A program made the translations under genes and the position numbers. 64,000 nt of DNA from Streptomyces sp. NBC_00708 (GTDB lineage: Bacteria; Actinomycetota; Actinomycetes; Streptomycetales; Streptomycetaceae), in NCBI GenBank assembly GCA_036226585.1, contig CP108997.1, forward strand, positions 3,286,001-3,350,000, given 5' to 3'. Below are positions 15,508 to 26,713 of the stretch, piece by piece; the stretch's first letter is position 1; each line of letters begins with the position of its first letter. Below the pieces are notes generated by a model. It saw only the letters and a list, made by a program, of their open reading frames with translations, was not told the origin of the DNA and searched no databases.

Positions 15508-16458
15508 CTAACGGCCGAGCCAGGGGCGGTGGCCCGGCCCCGTCGGGTGGGTGCCCGTGACGCCCATGACCACCGAGTAGAGGCTCGTCTCCGCCGTGAT
15601 GAAGAGGCGGTTGCGCTTCGCGCCGCCCCAGGAGATGTTCGCCACCGCCTCCGGCACGTTGAGCCGGCCGATGAGCGTGCCGTCGGGGTCGTAGCAGTGG
15701 ACCCCGTCGTTCATCGCCGCGGCCCACAGCCGGCCGCCGTCGTCGAAGCGCAGGTTGTCGAACCGGGCGCCCAGGCGGGCACCGGCCTCGGCGAAGACCT
15801 CGCCGTCCGAGAGCGTTCCGTCGTCCCGTACGCCGAAGACGCGGATGAGGCCCGCCCGGGTGTCGGAGACGTACAGCCGCTGCTCGTCGGCCGAGAAGAC
15901 CAGTCCGTTGGGCGCGCCGAAGCCGTCCGCGACGAGCCGCACCTCCCCGGTGCCGGGGTCGATCCGGTAGACGTTGTTGGCGCCGATCTCGCTCTCGGCG
16001 CGGTAGCCCTCGTAGTCGCTGGTGATGCCGAAGTCCGGGTCGGAGAACCAGATCGAGCCGTCCGACTTCACCGTCGCGTCGTTCGGGCTGTTCAGCCGCT
16101 TGCCCTGCCAGCGGTCCGCCAGGACCGTGGCCGTGCCGTCGTGCTCGGTCCGCGTCACCCGCCGGTTGCCCTGCTCGCAGGTGATCAGGCGGCCCTGCCG
16201 GTCGAGGGTGTTGCCGTTCGGGTGGCCCGCCGTGCGGCGGAAGACACCGACGGCCCCGGTCTCCTCGTCCCAGCGCAGCATCCGGTCGTTGGGGATGTCG
16301 CTCCAGACCACCTGCCGCCAGGCCGGCACGTACACCGGGCCCTCCGCCCAGCGGCAGCCGGTGTGCAGCACCTCCAGGTCCTCGTCGCCGTTCATGCAAC
16401 GGCCCGAGCGGAACCGGTCGTCGAGCAGTTCGTACAGCCGGGGGCTCTCGCGGGTCAT
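15508..16458 (-). CDS. SMP-30/gluconolactonase/LRE family protein
   Basis: A 316-residue six-bladed beta-propeller lactonase. CRWAEGPVYVPAWRQVVWSD carries the metal-ligand Glu of the first blade (AEGP), LNSPNDATVKSDGSIWFSDPDFG carries the conserved Asn and Asp (SPND, SDP), and GFGAPNGLVFSADEQRLYVSDT carries the PNG and SD ligands. There is no signal peptide, so it acts in the cytoplasm on a sugar lactone. Its position just upstream of the xylanase suggests a role in pentose or uronate oxidation, but co-transcription is uncertain because 268 bp separate the genes. Confidence 0.85.
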   Translation of the reverse strand: MTRESPRLYELLDDRFRSGRCMNGDEDLEVLHTGCRWAEGPVYVPAWRQVVWSDIPNDRMLRWDEETGAVGVFRRTAGHPNGNTLDRQGRLITCEQGNRRVTRTEHDGTATVLADRWQGKRLNSPNDATVKSDGSIWFSDPDFGITSDYEGYRAESEIGANNVYRIDPGTGEVRLVADGFGAPNGLVFSADEQRLYVSDTRAGLIRVFGVRDDGTLSDGEVFAEAGARLGARFDNLRFDDGGRLWAAAMNDGVHCYDPDGTLIGRLNVPEAVANISWGGAKRNRLFITAETSLYSVVMGVTGTHPTGPGHRPWLGR

Positions 16459-16611
16459 GCCGTGCCATCCATTCGTCCGTCAACAGCCGGCGTCAACCGC
16501 CGGGTGATCTTCACGTCTTGATCGAAAGATGGCACAGCGTCCCCGCGGACACGCCGTGTTGTGTCCCTCGCTCCCGGTCCGCCGGTTCCGTGGAGCCCCC
16601 AGGGCCTGTCC

Positions 16612-16617
16612 TAGGGT
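16612..16617 (+). promoter_or_regulatory. -10 box of a probable leaderless promoter
   Basis: TAGGGT is followed after 7 nt by the ATG of the membrane protein gene. Confidence 0.4.
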
Positions 16618-16624
16618 GGGGCGG

Positions 16625-18256
16625 ATGGTGGTCGATCCGGGGGTACGGGCGGACGCGGGCGTCCCTGAACGGGAGCCGGGGCGGCGGCCGTCGTGGTGGC
16701 GGGTCCACCGGGTACCACTGGTCTCCGTCGCCGCCGTGCTGCCGCTGTACGCCGTGTGGGCCGCCGTCCTGGCCACCGGCGGCGGGGACCTCGCCGCGCA
16801 GCTGGCCTGGGCCGGGTTCACCGCGCGGCACCCGGGATCGGCGTACAACCTCTCCTGGTACGGCGGGACGCACACCGCCGGCTACAGCGTCCTCTCCTCG
16901 TACGTGATGGCCCTCGTCGGTGTCCGGACGGTCTCCGTCCTCTCCGGGCTCGCCGCGACCTGGCTGATGGCCCGTCTCCTCGTGCGTACGGGCCTGCGCC
17001 ACCCGCTCGCACCCGCGCTGCTCGCCGCGTTCGCCCTGTGGTGCAACGTCGCTTCGGGGCGTACGACCTTCGCGCTCGGCGTCGCCATCGGGCTCGTCGC
17101 CTGCCGGTACGCCGGCCGGGCCGTCGTGGCCGTAGTGGCGGGGGCGCTGGCCACCATGGCGAGCCCGGTGGCCGGGCTGTTCCTGGTCGTGGCGGGCGCG
17201 GCGTACCTCCTGGACCGGCGGTGGCGCACCGGGGCCGTGCTGACGGTGCCGTTCTTCGCGGTCGTCGGGGCCACCACGCTGCTGTTCCCGATCCGGGGCG
17301 AACAGCCCATCCAGGCCTCACAGGTCTGGATGCCGGTCCTCGTCTGCGTGGTCCTCGCGCTCGCGGCGCCCCGGGCGCGGGAGTGGCGGGTCACGCGCCA
17401 CGGGGCCGTCGTGTACGCCGTCGGCGTGCTGCTCACGTTCCTCGTACCGTCCCCCATCGGCACGAACGTCGAACGGCTCCTCGGCCTCCTCGCCGTACCC
17501 GTGCTGTGCGCCGCCGTCCTCGACACGGGCCGGGCCAGGGCGTGGGTGCGTACGGGGGTGCTGGCCGCCGCCCTCGCGCTCTGCGGGCTGTGGCTCGTCG
17601 ACAGGACCCTGGACGACCTGCGCGTCACCACCACCGTGCCGGCCTGGGCGTCGCACACCGAGGGCGTCGTCACCGCGCTCGACCGGCTGGGCGCCGACCG
17701 GGTCCGCGTGGAGGTCGTCCCGGCGCGCAACCACCGGGAGGCCGCCCTCCTCGCCCCGCACGTGAACATGGCCCGGGGCTGGAACCGCCAGCTCGACGTC
17801 GAGCGCGGCCGGCTGTTCTACGAGGGCGGGCTCACCCCGGACCGCTACCGCGCCTGGCTCGACCGCTGGGCCGTGGGCCTCGTCGTCCTGCACCACGGCC
17901 GGCCCGACGTGCCCGCCGAGGCCGAAGCGGCGCTGGTCCGGGGCGGGCTGCCGTGGCTGGAGAAGGTGTGGGAGGACGGCGGCTGGACGGTCTACCGGGT
18001 CCGGGACGCCACTCCGCTCGCGCCCCCGCCCGCCACGGTCACCGAGGGCAGCGACGCGGACCTGACCCTGCGCATGGAGCGCGCGGGCTCGGTGACCGTA
18101 CGCCTCGCCCACTCCCCCTGGCTCCGCGTGCACGGGCCCGCCGGGGCCTGTCTGCGGCAGGACGGCGCGTGGACGCGGCTGACCGTGCGGAAGGCGGGGA
18201 CGTACCGGCTGGACTCGGCGTACGGGCTCGCCCGCTTCACGGGCGGCGGCTGCTGA
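16625..18256 (+). CDS. Large polytopic membrane protein, GT-C-like layout
   Basis: A 543-residue protein. After 30 polar residues come about ten hydrophobic segments up to residue ~330, then a soluble domain of about 200 residues beginning DDLRVTTTVPAWASHTEGV and containing ARGWNRQLDVERGRLFYEGGLTP. The first external loop has SAYNLSWYGGTHTAGYSVLS, reminiscent of GT-C glycosyltransferases and of proteins loosely annotated 'MFS transporter' in Streptomyces. No catalytic residues can be assigned. It is flanked by the divergent lactonase gene and the amtB promoter and appears monocistronic. Function unknown; polyprenyl-linked sugar transfer is only one possibility. Confidence 0.7.
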   Translation: MVVDPGVRADAGVPEREPGRRPSWWRVHRVPLVSVAAVLPLYAVWAAVLATGGGDLAAQLAWAGFTARHPGSAYNLSWYGGTHTAGYSVLSSYVMALVGVRTVSVLSGLAATWLMARLLVRTGLRHPLAPALLAAFALWCNVASGRTTFALGVAIGLVACRYAGRAVVAVVAGALATMASPVAGLFLVVAGAAYLLDRRWRTGAVLTVPFFAVVGATTLLFPIRGEQPIQASQVWMPVLVCVVLALAAPRAREWRVTRHGAVVYAVGVLLTFLVPSPIGTNVERLLGLLAVPVLCAAVLDTGRARAWVRTGVLAAALALCGLWLVDRTLDDLRVTTTVPAWASHTEGVVTALDRLGADRVRVEVVPARNHREAALLAPHVNMARGWNRQLDVERGRLFYEGGLTPDRYRAWLDRWAVGLVVLHHGRPDVPAEAEAALVRGGLPWLEKVWEDGGWTVYRVRDATPLAPPPATVTEGSDADLTLRMERAGSVTVRLAHSPWLRVHGPAGACLRQDGAWTRLTVRKAGTYRLDSAYGLARFTGGGC

Positions 18257-18326
18257 GGGCGAGCGGCCCGCACCTCGGGAGGACCGCGCGCCGAGGGAGG
18301 GCCCGGCGTCCCTCGCCGTCCCGTGA

Positions 18327-20093
<1,767 letters not shown>

Positions 20094-20114
20094 GGCCTGT
20101 ACTCAGCGGCGCCC

Positions 20115-20759
20115 TCAACGCCGCTTCAGCAGCCCCGCGTCCAGCGCCACCACCACCGCGCGGGTGCGGTCGTTGACGTCCAGCTTGGCGAAGATGCGCA
20201 GCAGATGGGTCTTCACCGTGGCCTCGCCGATGAACAGCCGGCGCCCGATCTCCCCGTTCGACAAGCCGTCCGCGACCGCTTCCAGCACGTCCGCCTCGCG
20301 GGCGGTCAGGGTGACCGGGGCGGGCCGCCGCATCTTCGCCACCAGGCGCTGCGCGACGCGCGGGGCCAGGACCGTCTCGCCGCGCGAGGCCGCGTGGATG
20401 GCCTCCACCAGCTGCTCCCGGGTGGCGTCCTTGAGCAGATAGCCGGTGGCGCCCGCCTCCACGCCGCGTTCGATGTCCGCGTCGGTGTCGTACGTGGTGA
20501 GGATCAGCACCCGGGTCGGGGCGGGTCCCGCGACGATCTCGGTGGTGGCGCCGACGCCGTCGAGGACCGGCATGCGCAGGTCGAGCAGGGCCAGGTCCGG
20601 GCGGAGGCGTTCGACGAGAGCGACGGCCTCGCGGCCGTCGCTCGCCTCCCCGACGATGTCGAGTGTCGGCTCGGAGCCCAGCAGGGCGACCAGTCCGGCG
20701 CGCATCACGGTGTGGTCGTCGGCCAGGATGATGCGCAGGGGCGCGGGCGGGAACGTCAT
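20115..20759 (-). CDS. NarL/LuxR-family response regulator
   Basis: A 214-residue protein. The receiver domain has the acidic pair DD in IILADDHTVMRAGL, the phosphoacceptor Asp in LALLDLRMPVLDG and Lys in GYLLKDATREQL. The C-terminal LuxR-type HTH is LTAREADVLEAVADGLSNGEIGRRLFIGEATVKTHL. It is activated by the histidine kinase encoded immediately upstream (ATGA overlap) and probably controls the MMPL transporter gene at the head of the same operon. It is convergent with glnK, with 21 bp between the two stops. Confidence 0.9.
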   Translation of the reverse strand: MTFPPAPLRIILADDHTVMRAGLVALLGSEPTLDIVGEASDGREAVALVERLRPDLALLDLRMPVLDGVGATTEIVAGPAPTRVLILTTYDTDADIERGVEAGATGYLLKDATREQLVEAIHAASRGETVLAPRVAQRLVAKMRRPAPVTLTAREADVLEAVADGLSNGEIGRRLFIGEATVKTHLLRIFAKLDVNDRTRAVVVALDAGLLKRR

Positions 20760-21946
20760 GGCACCTGGGGCCTCTCGTGCAGGGGGATGGTGGCGAGGAC
20801 GCGGGTCCCGTCGCCGAGCGAGCTGGTGACGGTGAGCCCCCCGCCGAACTCGGCGAGGCGCTTGCGCATACCGTCCAGGCCGAAGCCCCGGGACTCCTCG
20901 ACGACGAAGCCGCGGCCGTCGTCGGTGATCTCCAGTTCGGCGCCGCCCGGCTGTGCGGCGAGGACGACGCCCACGGTGGTGGCATCGGCGTGTTTGCGTA
21001 TGTTGGCCAGGGACTCCTGGGTGCAGCGCAGCAGGGCGATCCGGGTCGGCTGGTCGCAGTCGAGGTCCGCCAGCTCGGCGGTGACCGTGAGGCCGGTGTC
21101 CTCGGTGAAGCGGTCCAGGGTGCGCCGGATCGTCGCGGCGACCGAGCCGGCCGCCACCCCGCTGCTGGGGGCGGCGCCGACGAGGACCCGGGCCTCGGCG
21201 AGGTTCTCCCGAGCCGTCTGCTCGATCGACTGCAACTGCTGGGCGCTGCGCCCGGGATCCGCGGCGAGCTGGGACCTGGCCGCCTCGGCGAGCACGATGA
21301 TCGACGCGAAGCCCTGGGCGAGGGTGTCGTGGATCTCGCGGGCGAGACGTTCGCGCTCCTCGGCCGCGCCCTGGCGCTTCTGGATCTCGGCCAGTTCGAG
21401 CTGGGTGCTCTGCAACTCGGCGCGCAGGGCGGCCCGTTCGTCGCGCTGTGCCAGGGCCCTGGGGGTCAGCAGGGCCATCAGGACGGCCACCGCCCAGACG
21501 CCGAGCGACGAGACGGAGTTCTGGAGGAAGACCTCCGGCCGCCCGCCCTCCCGCAGGCTTCCCCCGGCCGTGATGCCCAGCGCCCCGAGCCCCGTGAGGA
21601 GGACGGCGCCCCGGGGGCTGTCCACGAAGACGATGAACTGCGCGAGCATCACGGTGTAGAGCGCGCCGAAGCCGTCGCCCAGGTAGGAGAGGAACCCGAG
21701 CCCGACGGCGAGCACCGTCAGATAGCCGTACGGCCCCGGCAGCCGGCTCTCGGGGCGCAGCCGCACCCGTGCGTAACAGGCGGCGATCAGGAGCGTCAGC
21801 GCGAGGATGCCGAGCTTCCGGTCCCCGGGTGTCCCGCCGGCCATCGTGATCAGCGTGACGAGGGCGACCAGTCCCCAGGACAGGGCCTCCCACCCGTGGA
21901 GCACCCAGATCCAGAACGGGTCGCCGCGCCGGGGCCGTTGGAGCAT
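20756..21946 (-). CDS. Sensor histidine kinase (HisKA_3 type)
   Basis: A 396-residue protein with about five N-terminal membrane segments (residues 10-165), a coiled-coil (RAALRAELQSTQLELAEIQKRQ), the HisKA_3 dimerisation helix EERERLAREIHDTLAQGF with the phosphorylated His, and an ATPase domain ending RGFGLDGMRKRLAEFGG with DDGRGF. It lacks an extracellular sensor domain, so it may sense a membrane or lipid signal, as intramembrane-type NarX-like kinases do. It is in an operon between the MMPL gene (5-bp gap) and its response regulator (4-bp overlap). Confidence 0.9.
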   Translation of the reverse strand: MLQRPRRGDPFWIWVLHGWEALSWGLVALVTLITMAGGTPGDRKLGILALTLLIAACYARVRLRPESRLPGPYGYLTVLAVGLGFLSYLGDGFGALYTVMLAQFIVFVDSPRGAVLLTGLGALGITAGGSLREGGRPEVFLQNSVSSLGVWAVAVLMALLTPRALAQRDERAALRAELQSTQLELAEIQKRQGAAEERERLAREIHDTLAQGFASIIVLAEAARSQLAADPGRSAQQLQSIEQTARENLAEARVLVGAAPSSGVAAGSVAATIRRTLDRFTEDTGLTVTAELADLDCDQPTRIALLRCTQESLANIRKHADATTVGVVLAAQPGGAELEITDDGRGFVVEESRGFGLDGMRKRLAEFGGGLTVTSSLGDGTRVLATIPLHERPQVP

Positions 21947-21951
21947 GTCCG

Positions 21952-24159
21952 TCAGCCTACGGGGAGGGCCGGGGACGCGGGGGCGGCGGTCGTCGCGCGA
22001 CGGGACCGGGGCCAGGCGCGCTCGCCGAGCAGCAGGAGCAGGGACGGGAGGATCATCATCCGGATCACCACGGCGTCCAGCAGGACCGCGACCGCGAGGC
22101 AGAAGCCCATCTGCTTCATCTCCGTGAGGTGCAGGAAGACGAAGGCCGCGAAGATCGTGACCATGACCAGGGCGGCGCTCGTGACGACCTTGGCCGAGCG
22201 GGCGATGCCTTCGACGACGGCCTCCCGGGCGGTCATGCCGTGGTCCACGGCCTCCTTGATCCGGCTGACGACGAAGACCTGGTAGTCCATCGAGAGGCCG
22301 AAGAGGAGCACGAAGAGGAAGAGCGGCACGCGGGACGCGATGGCGCCGAGCGAGTCGAAGCCGAGCAGCCCTTCGGCCCAGGTGCCCTGGAAGACCAGGA
22401 CGAGCGCGCCGAGCGCGGCCGCCGCCGAGAGCAGGTTCAGGGCGACGCCGATCAGCCCGATGACCGCCGAGCGGAAGGCCACCGCGGTCGTCACGAAGGT
22501 GAACAGCAGCAGGAAGCCGATCACCAGCGGCAGCTTGCCGCGCTCGTGGTGCACATAGTCCTGCCCGCGTGCCACGTCACCGCTGACCGCCGTGTCGGCG
22601 CCGCTCAGCTTCCCGACCGTGGCGGGGATGTAGCGGTCGCGGAGGCGGTCCAGCGAGGCGATGGCCTCGTCGGAGGGAGCGGGGTGCGGCACGGCCAGTT
22701 CGAGCACGGTGACGCGTCCGTCGGCGGAGGTCCGGACGACGGGCTTCCCGGTCCGCGCGAAGAGCGGGTCGGCCTGGGCACGCCGGCCCAGCTCGGTCAG
22801 CGCCGCCCTGACCTCGGGTGCCCGGCCGGGGCTCGTACGGGTCACCACCTCGTGCTTCACGAGGAGTTCGGGGTAGGCGGCGGTCAGCCGGTCGTAGACC
22901 CGCATCGCCGGGATGGACCGGGAGAAGGTGTCCTTGCCCGGGTCGACGAGCTTGAGGCCCAGCGCGGGCGCCGCGACGGCGAGCATGACCAGGACCGAGG
23001 CGCACAGGGTGGCCACGGGGTGCCGCTGCGCGGGGCGCATGAGCGCGGTGAACACCCGGCCGTTCTCGGGCTTTCCGTGCCGCGTCGCGGCCGGCGCACC
23101 GCGCTTCGCCCGCCGGGCGGCCCTCTTCGCGGCGCGGCGTTCGGTGCGGCGGCCGAGCGTGACCAGCAGGGCGGGCAGCACGGTCAGCGAGCTGAGCACG
23201 GCCACGGCGACGACGAGGATCGTGCCGGTGGCCAGCGAGGAGAAGATGACGTCGGTGGCGAGGTAGAGGGTCGCGGTGCAGACGATCACCGCGAGGCCGG
23301 AGATCACCACGGCCCGGCCGGCCGTCGCCGCCGCGAGCTCCACCAGCGCCTCGGAACCGAGCCAGCCGTCCGCGCGGGCCCGTTCCTCGCGTTCGCGCTT
23401 CAGGTAGAACAGCGTGTAGTCGACGCCGACGGCGAGGCCCATGAGCAGGATCATGTTGGTGCCGACGCCAGGGTCGGGCAGGAGATGCGAGGCCAGCATG
23501 GACAGGCCCAGGGCCGCGGTGATGGAGGAGAGCGCGAGCAGCAGCGGCACTCCGGCCATGACCACCGAGCCGAAGACGGCCAGCAGGATGACGAGCGTGA
23601 CCGGCAGGGAGAGCCGTTCGGAGAGCGCGAGGTCCTCGCCCCGCTGGTCGTTGACGCCCTTGCTGATGGCCGGCGAACCGGTCTCCTCCACCACCAGGTC
23701 CGGGTGCGCGGCGGCCACTTCGGCGGTCTCTTCGAGGAGCGGGACGACGTGCTTCCTGGCGTCCAGCTCGGCGCCCTCCATGACGACGCTCACGCGCAGT
23801 GCGGTGCCGTCCTTCGAGCGGACCGGCTGCGCGACCCCGCGTACCTCGTCCAGGGCCCGCATCCGGGCGGTGAGATCACGGGCCGCCCCGGTCGCACGGT
23901 CCAGGTCCAGGGGGCCGGACGCGGACCGGATCAGGATGTGCTCGGTGGGCCGGCGCTGGAGGCCGCTGTCGGTGGCCATCGACTCGGCGTGACCGGCCTC
24001 GCCGACCCGGAAGTCCTCGGTGGTGGCCGCATTGCTGCCCGCCGCGATGCCGGCGCCGAGGCAGAGCAGGACGAAGAGGAACCATCCGGTGATCGCGCGC
24101 CACGGGTGCCGGGCGCTCCACCGGGCCATGTGTACGGGTCGAAGTCTCATGCCCTCCAT
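21952..24159 (-). CDS. MMPL/RND-type transporter
   Basis: A 735-residue protein with twelve predicted membrane segments in two halves, each with a large extracytoplasmic loop after the first segment. LMGLAVGVDYTLFYLKREREER in the first half and LLFGLSMDYQVFVVSRIKEA in the second are the conserved proton-relay motifs (GVDYTLF, SMDYQVF) of the MMPL family. It would export lipids or hydrophobic compounds using the proton gradient. It is the first gene of an operon with a histidine kinase and response regulator, which suggests feedback control of export. ATG 24159 is used; ATG 24150 is possible. Confidence 0.9.
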   Translation of the reverse strand: MEGMRLRPVHMARWSARHPWRAITGWFLFVLLCLGAGIAAGSNAATTEDFRVGEAGHAESMATDSGLQRRPTEHILIRSASGPLDLDRATGAARDLTARMRALDEVRGVAQPVRSKDGTALRVSVVMEGAELDARKHVVPLLEETAEVAAAHPDLVVEETGSPAISKGVNDQRGEDLALSERLSLPVTLVILLAVFGSVVMAGVPLLLALSSITAALGLSMLASHLLPDPGVGTNMILLMGLAVGVDYTLFYLKREREERARADGWLGSEALVELAAATAGRAVVISGLAVIVCTATLYLATDVIFSSLATGTILVVAVAVLSSLTVLPALLVTLGRRTERRAAKRAARRAKRGAPAATRHGKPENGRVFTALMRPAQRHPVATLCASVLVMLAVAAPALGLKLVDPGKDTFSRSIPAMRVYDRLTAAYPELLVKHEVVTRTSPGRAPEVRAALTELGRRAQADPLFARTGKPVVRTSADGRVTVLELAVPHPAPSDEAIASLDRLRDRYIPATVGKLSGADTAVSGDVARGQDYVHHERGKLPLVIGFLLLFTFVTTAVAFRSAVIGLIGVALNLLSAAAALGALVLVFQGTWAEGLLGFDSLGAIASRVPLFLFVLLFGLSMDYQVFVVSRIKEAVDHGMTAREAVVEGIARSAKVVTSAALVMVTIFAAFVFLHLTEMKQMGFCLAVAVLLDAVVIRMMILPSLLLLLGERAWPRSRRATTAAPASPALPVG

Positions 24160-24196
24160 GCTGGTGAGGAGGGCCGTGCGCCCGGCAGCCCCGGCC

Positions 24197-24227
24197 GGTG
24201 GAACCGGGGGTCCACCGGTCGGTGGAC
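24197..24227. promoter_or_regulatory. Overlapping palindromes upstream of the MMPL operon
   Basis: GTCCACCGGTCGGTGGAC (24210-24227) is a perfect palindrome. It overlaps a second inverted repeat GGTGGA...TCCACC (24197-24216). They lie 38-68 bp before the MMPL start and just after the stop of the acetyltransferase gene. This is a likely operator of the operon, possibly for its own response regulator. Confidence 0.5.
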
Positions 24228-24244
24228 AACGGCATGACGTGCTA

Positions 24245-24829
24245 TCAGATACGTGCCTCCAGGCGGCCCTTCGCCTCCGGCCACTCCTGAGCCAGCAACG
24301 AGAAGTACACCGTGTCGCGCCAACTGCCGTCCGGGCGGCGGCGGTGGCGGCGCAGGACGCCCTCGCGGCGGGCGCCGAGGCGGGCGATGGCCTCCTGGGA
24401 GCGCTCGTTGAGGTGGTCGGTCTTCAACTGGACGCGCCCCATGCCCAGTTCCTCGAAGGCGTGGGTGAGCAGGAGCAGCTTGGTCTCCGTGTTGACCGCG
24501 GTGCGCCAGTACGCGCGGCCGTACCAGGTCCAGCCGATCTCCAGGCGCTCGTTCTTCACGTCGACGTCCATGTACGTCGTCCAGCCGACCGCCCGCCCGC
24601 TCGCCAGGTCGACGACGGCGAACGGGAGGTAGGACGGGTCCGCGAGGAGGGCCGTGAGCTCGGCCTCCAGCTCCTGGGGGGTGCGGGGCGTCGGGGTGCC
24701 GAGCCAGCGCCAGACGTCGTCGTCGTTGCCGCCGGCGGCGAAGAGGTCGTCGAGGTGGGCGGGGGCGAGGGGTTCGACGCGGACGTGGCGGCCGGTCAGG
24801 GTCACGGGGAGCGGGCTCGTAGCGGACAT
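24245..24829 (-). CDS. GNAT acetyltransferase (RimJ/RimL type)
   Basis: A 194-residue protein. LTGRHVRVEPLAPAHLDDLF opens the fold, EIGWTWYGRAYWRTAVNTETKLLLLTHAFEEL carries the acetyl-CoA-binding loop region in the RimJ/RimL variant, and RVQLKTDHLNERSQEAIARLGA is the conserved N-x-x-S motif B. It probably acetylates an amino-terminal or small-molecule amine; the substrate is unknown. It has its own leaderless promoter. Confidence 0.85.
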   Translation of the reverse strand: MSATSPLPVTLTGRHVRVEPLAPAHLDDLFAAGGNDDDVWRWLGTPTPRTPQELEAELTALLADPSYLPFAVVDLASGRAVGWTTYMDVDVKNERLEIGWTWYGRAYWRTAVNTETKLLLLTHAFEELGMGRVQLKTDHLNERSQEAIARLGARREGVLRRHRRRPDGSWRDTVYFSLLAQEWPEAKGRLEARI

Positions 24830-24835
24830 GGACGC

Positions 24836-24863
24836 ACCCTACCCTGTTACGTACTAGCGTCAA
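24836..24863 (-). promoter_or_regulatory. Leaderless promoter of the RimJ/RimL-type gene
   Basis: On the minus strand TTGACG (24858-24863), a 16-nt spacer and TAGGGT (24836-24841) precede the ATG at 24829 by 6 nt. The perfect palindrome GCACTAGTGC at 24873-24882 just upstream overlaps the stop of the amidase gene and could be an operator. Confidence 0.6.
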
Positions 24864-24875
24864 GAGATTTATGCA

Positions 24876-25655
24876 CTAGTGCGTATTCCCGGCGTCTTCC
24901 GTGTCCGCCCGGCCCTCGCGCCCCGCCGCCGCGCGCAGGGCCGCCGCCATGGACCGGATCTCGGGCAGCTCGTCGTGCAGCGCCTGGCCGGGGCAGCTGG
25001 TCTGGTACGTGTCGCGGTGGCCGGAGATGACGTTGAGCACGGCCACCTCGCCCTTGGGGTACCTGCTCGCGTCGTTCGTCGACCGCAGCCGCACCGTGCC
25101 GCGCGGGTCCTCGCCCGGCAGCAGCTTCCAGGCCGCGATCGCCGCCAGCGCCCGGACCACGACGGCCGGGACCTTCTCGCCGTCGCGGTAGTCGCCGAGC
25201 ACCGCGATGCCCACACTGTCGGCGTTGAAGCCCGTGGTGTGCGCCCCCCGCACCGAGCGCGCGACGCCGCCGGCCCGGCCCTCGTAGATCGTTCCGCAGC
25301 GGTCGACGAGGAAGTTGTAGCCGATGTCGTCCCAGCCCCGGCCCTTGATGTGGGCCTCCTCGACGTGCCGGATCAGCTCCGGCGCCTCGGCGCAGTCGTA
25401 GTCGTTCGTCTCGCCCGTGTGATGGATGAAGACCGCCCGCACGGCGCCCGTGTAGACGGCACGCTCCCGGACGATGGACTCGTCCGCGTGCCAGGCCGCC
25501 CTGCCGACGATCACGGGCTGCGGCACCGTCCGCGCCCGCTCATGGGCGGGCGCGGCGGGCGGCTCGGCCAGGATGTGGGGCACCGGGGCGTCCCGCGGGA
25601 CCAGCAGGGCCAGCGGGAGGACCGCGGCACCCAGCCATATTCGATGGGGCCACAT
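24876..25655 (-). CDS. Secreted peptidoglycan recognition protein / N-acetylmuramoyl-L-alanine amidase
   Basis: A 259-residue protein with an N-terminal signal sequence (LGAAVLPLALLVPRDAPV). The amidase_2/PGRP domain keeps all zinc-site residues: His in AVFIHHTGET, Tyr in DIGYNFLVDRCG, His in VISGHRDTYQTSCPG and the adjacent Cys. It cleaves the amide bond between N-acetylmuramic acid and L-alanine in the cell wall. No cell-wall-binding repeats are present. It is transcribed alone on the minus strand and ends next to the acetyltransferase promoter. Confidence 0.9.
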   Translation of the reverse strand: MWPHRIWLGAAVLPLALLVPRDAPVPHILAEPPAAPAHERARTVPQPVIVGRAAWHADESIVRERAVYTGAVRAVFIHHTGETNDYDCAEAPELIRHVEEAHIKGRGWDDIGYNFLVDRCGTIYEGRAGGVARSVRGAHTTGFNADSVGIAVLGDYRDGEKVPAVVVRALAAIAAWKLLPGEDPRGTVRLRSTNDASRYPKGEVAVLNVISGHRDTYQTSCPGQALHDELPEIRSMAAALRAAAGREGRADTEDAGNTH

Positions 25656-25931
25656 GGCTCCACCCTGCGGCTATACCGCCCGGGGCGCAGATGAGGTGGC
25701 CGATCGGGTGAAATCGGCCCGGATGCGGAATAACCGCGAGAGCCCGGGGCCGTGCGCCGGGCAGGGCCCCGGCGGCGATATCCTGGGGGCAGCAGAGGGC
25801 CGGTTCCGGCCGCTGCGCGGCGGTGGGGCCCGCCGTACCCGAACCGCGGACGCGTGACGCGTCCGCCAACGGTCCCTACTTGCGCAGACGCGCGCCCACG
25901 TCCGGTGGGCGCCCCGGCAGGTAGGAGACGT

Positions 25932-26351
25932 ATGCCCGGCTCATTCCCGAAGAACCCGCAGACCGCGGTCGTCGCCGTGGTCGCCCTCGGTGGCGCGGTC
26001 GGCGCCTCCGCGCGCTACGGGGCGGGGCTGCTGTGGCCCACGGCGGCCGGCGGCTTCCCCTGGACGACCCTCGTGGTCAACGTCATCGGCTGCGCGGTCA
26101 TCGGCGTGTTCATGGTGGTGATCAGCGAGGCCTGGGCGGCGCACCGGCTGGTCCGGCCGTTCTTCGGCACCGGAGTGCTCGGCGGGTTCACCACCTTCTC
26201 CACCTACGCGGTGGACATCGAACGGCTCGTGGCGAAGGACCGGGCCGGGACCGGACTGGTCTATCTCGGAGTGACACTGCTCGCGGCCCTCGCGGCGGTG
26301 TGGAGCGCGGTGTGGCTGACGCGCCGCGCACTGGCGTGGAGGCAGGCATGA
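25932..26351 (+). CDS. crcB: Fluoride channel subunit CrcB/Fluc, first copy
   Basis: A 139-residue, four-span protein. [28 protein letters not shown] (conserved Asn in the second helix) and [15 protein letters not shown] (the Phe-box and TTFST central-sodium motif) define the family. Two Fluc proteins form a dual-topology dimer that exports fluoride. ATG 25932 has AGGAG at the right distance. The stop overlaps the start of the DUF190 gene by 4 bp, and a second crcB follows. I did not recognise a fluoride riboswitch in the 275-bp upstream region, which does contain a GCGGACGCG/CGCGTCCGC hairpin (25846-25866). Confidence 0.95.
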   Translation: MPGSFPKNPQTAVVAVVALGGAVGASARYGAGLLWPTAAGGFPWTTLVVNVIGCAVIGVFMVVISEAWAAHRLVRPFFGTGVLGGFTTFSTYAVDIERLVAKDRAGTGLVYLGVTLLAALAAVWSAVWLTRRALAWRQA

Positions 26352-26713
26352 CGACACCCGTGACCGAACCGGGACTGCGGCTGACCGTGCTGGTCGGCGA
26401 GTCCGACACCTGGCACCACCGGCCCGTCTACACGGAGATCGTGCACCGGGCACACGCCGCCGGACTCGCCGGTGCCAGCGTCTTCCGGGGCATCGAGGGC
26501 TTCGGCGCCTCGTCGATGATCCACACCCAGCGACTGCTCTCGCTGAGCGAGGACCTGCCGGTGGCGGTGATCGTCGTGGACGCGGAGGAGGCGGTACGCG
26601 CCTTCCTGCCGCAGATCGCCGAGCTGACCGACGGCTGCCCGGTCACCCTGGACGCGTGCGAGATCGTACGGAGCCAGGGCCCCGGCCCCGGGATAGAGGG
26701 GGAGCAGGGGTGA
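26348..26713 (+). CDS. DUF190 protein, PII-like
   Basis: A 121-residue protein. [40 protein letters not shown] is the DUF190 signature (VGExD...[18 protein letters not shown]), and [22 protein letters not shown] follows. The family has a PII-like ferredoxin fold and is commonly encoded between or fused near crcB genes. A regulatory role over the fluoride channel is likely by context, not demonstrated. It overlaps both crcB genes by 4 bp, giving three coupled cistrons. Confidence 0.9.
   Translation: MTTPVTEPGLRLTVLVGESDTWHHRPVYTEIVHRAHAAGLAGASVFRGIEGFGASSMIHTQRLLSLSEDLPVAVIVVDAEEAVRAFLPQIAELTDGCPVTLDACEIVRSQGPGPGIEGEQG

Noticed and set aside
16625..18256. Genuine MFS transporter
   Set aside because: The motif A and twelve-span MFS pattern are not visible, and a large C-terminal soluble domain is present. 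A GT-C-like layout fits better.
25656..25931. Fluoride riboswitch before the crcB operon
   Set aside because: The conserved pseudoknot sequences were not found by eye. Only a simple hairpin at 25846-25866 is evident. A covariance-model search would decide.
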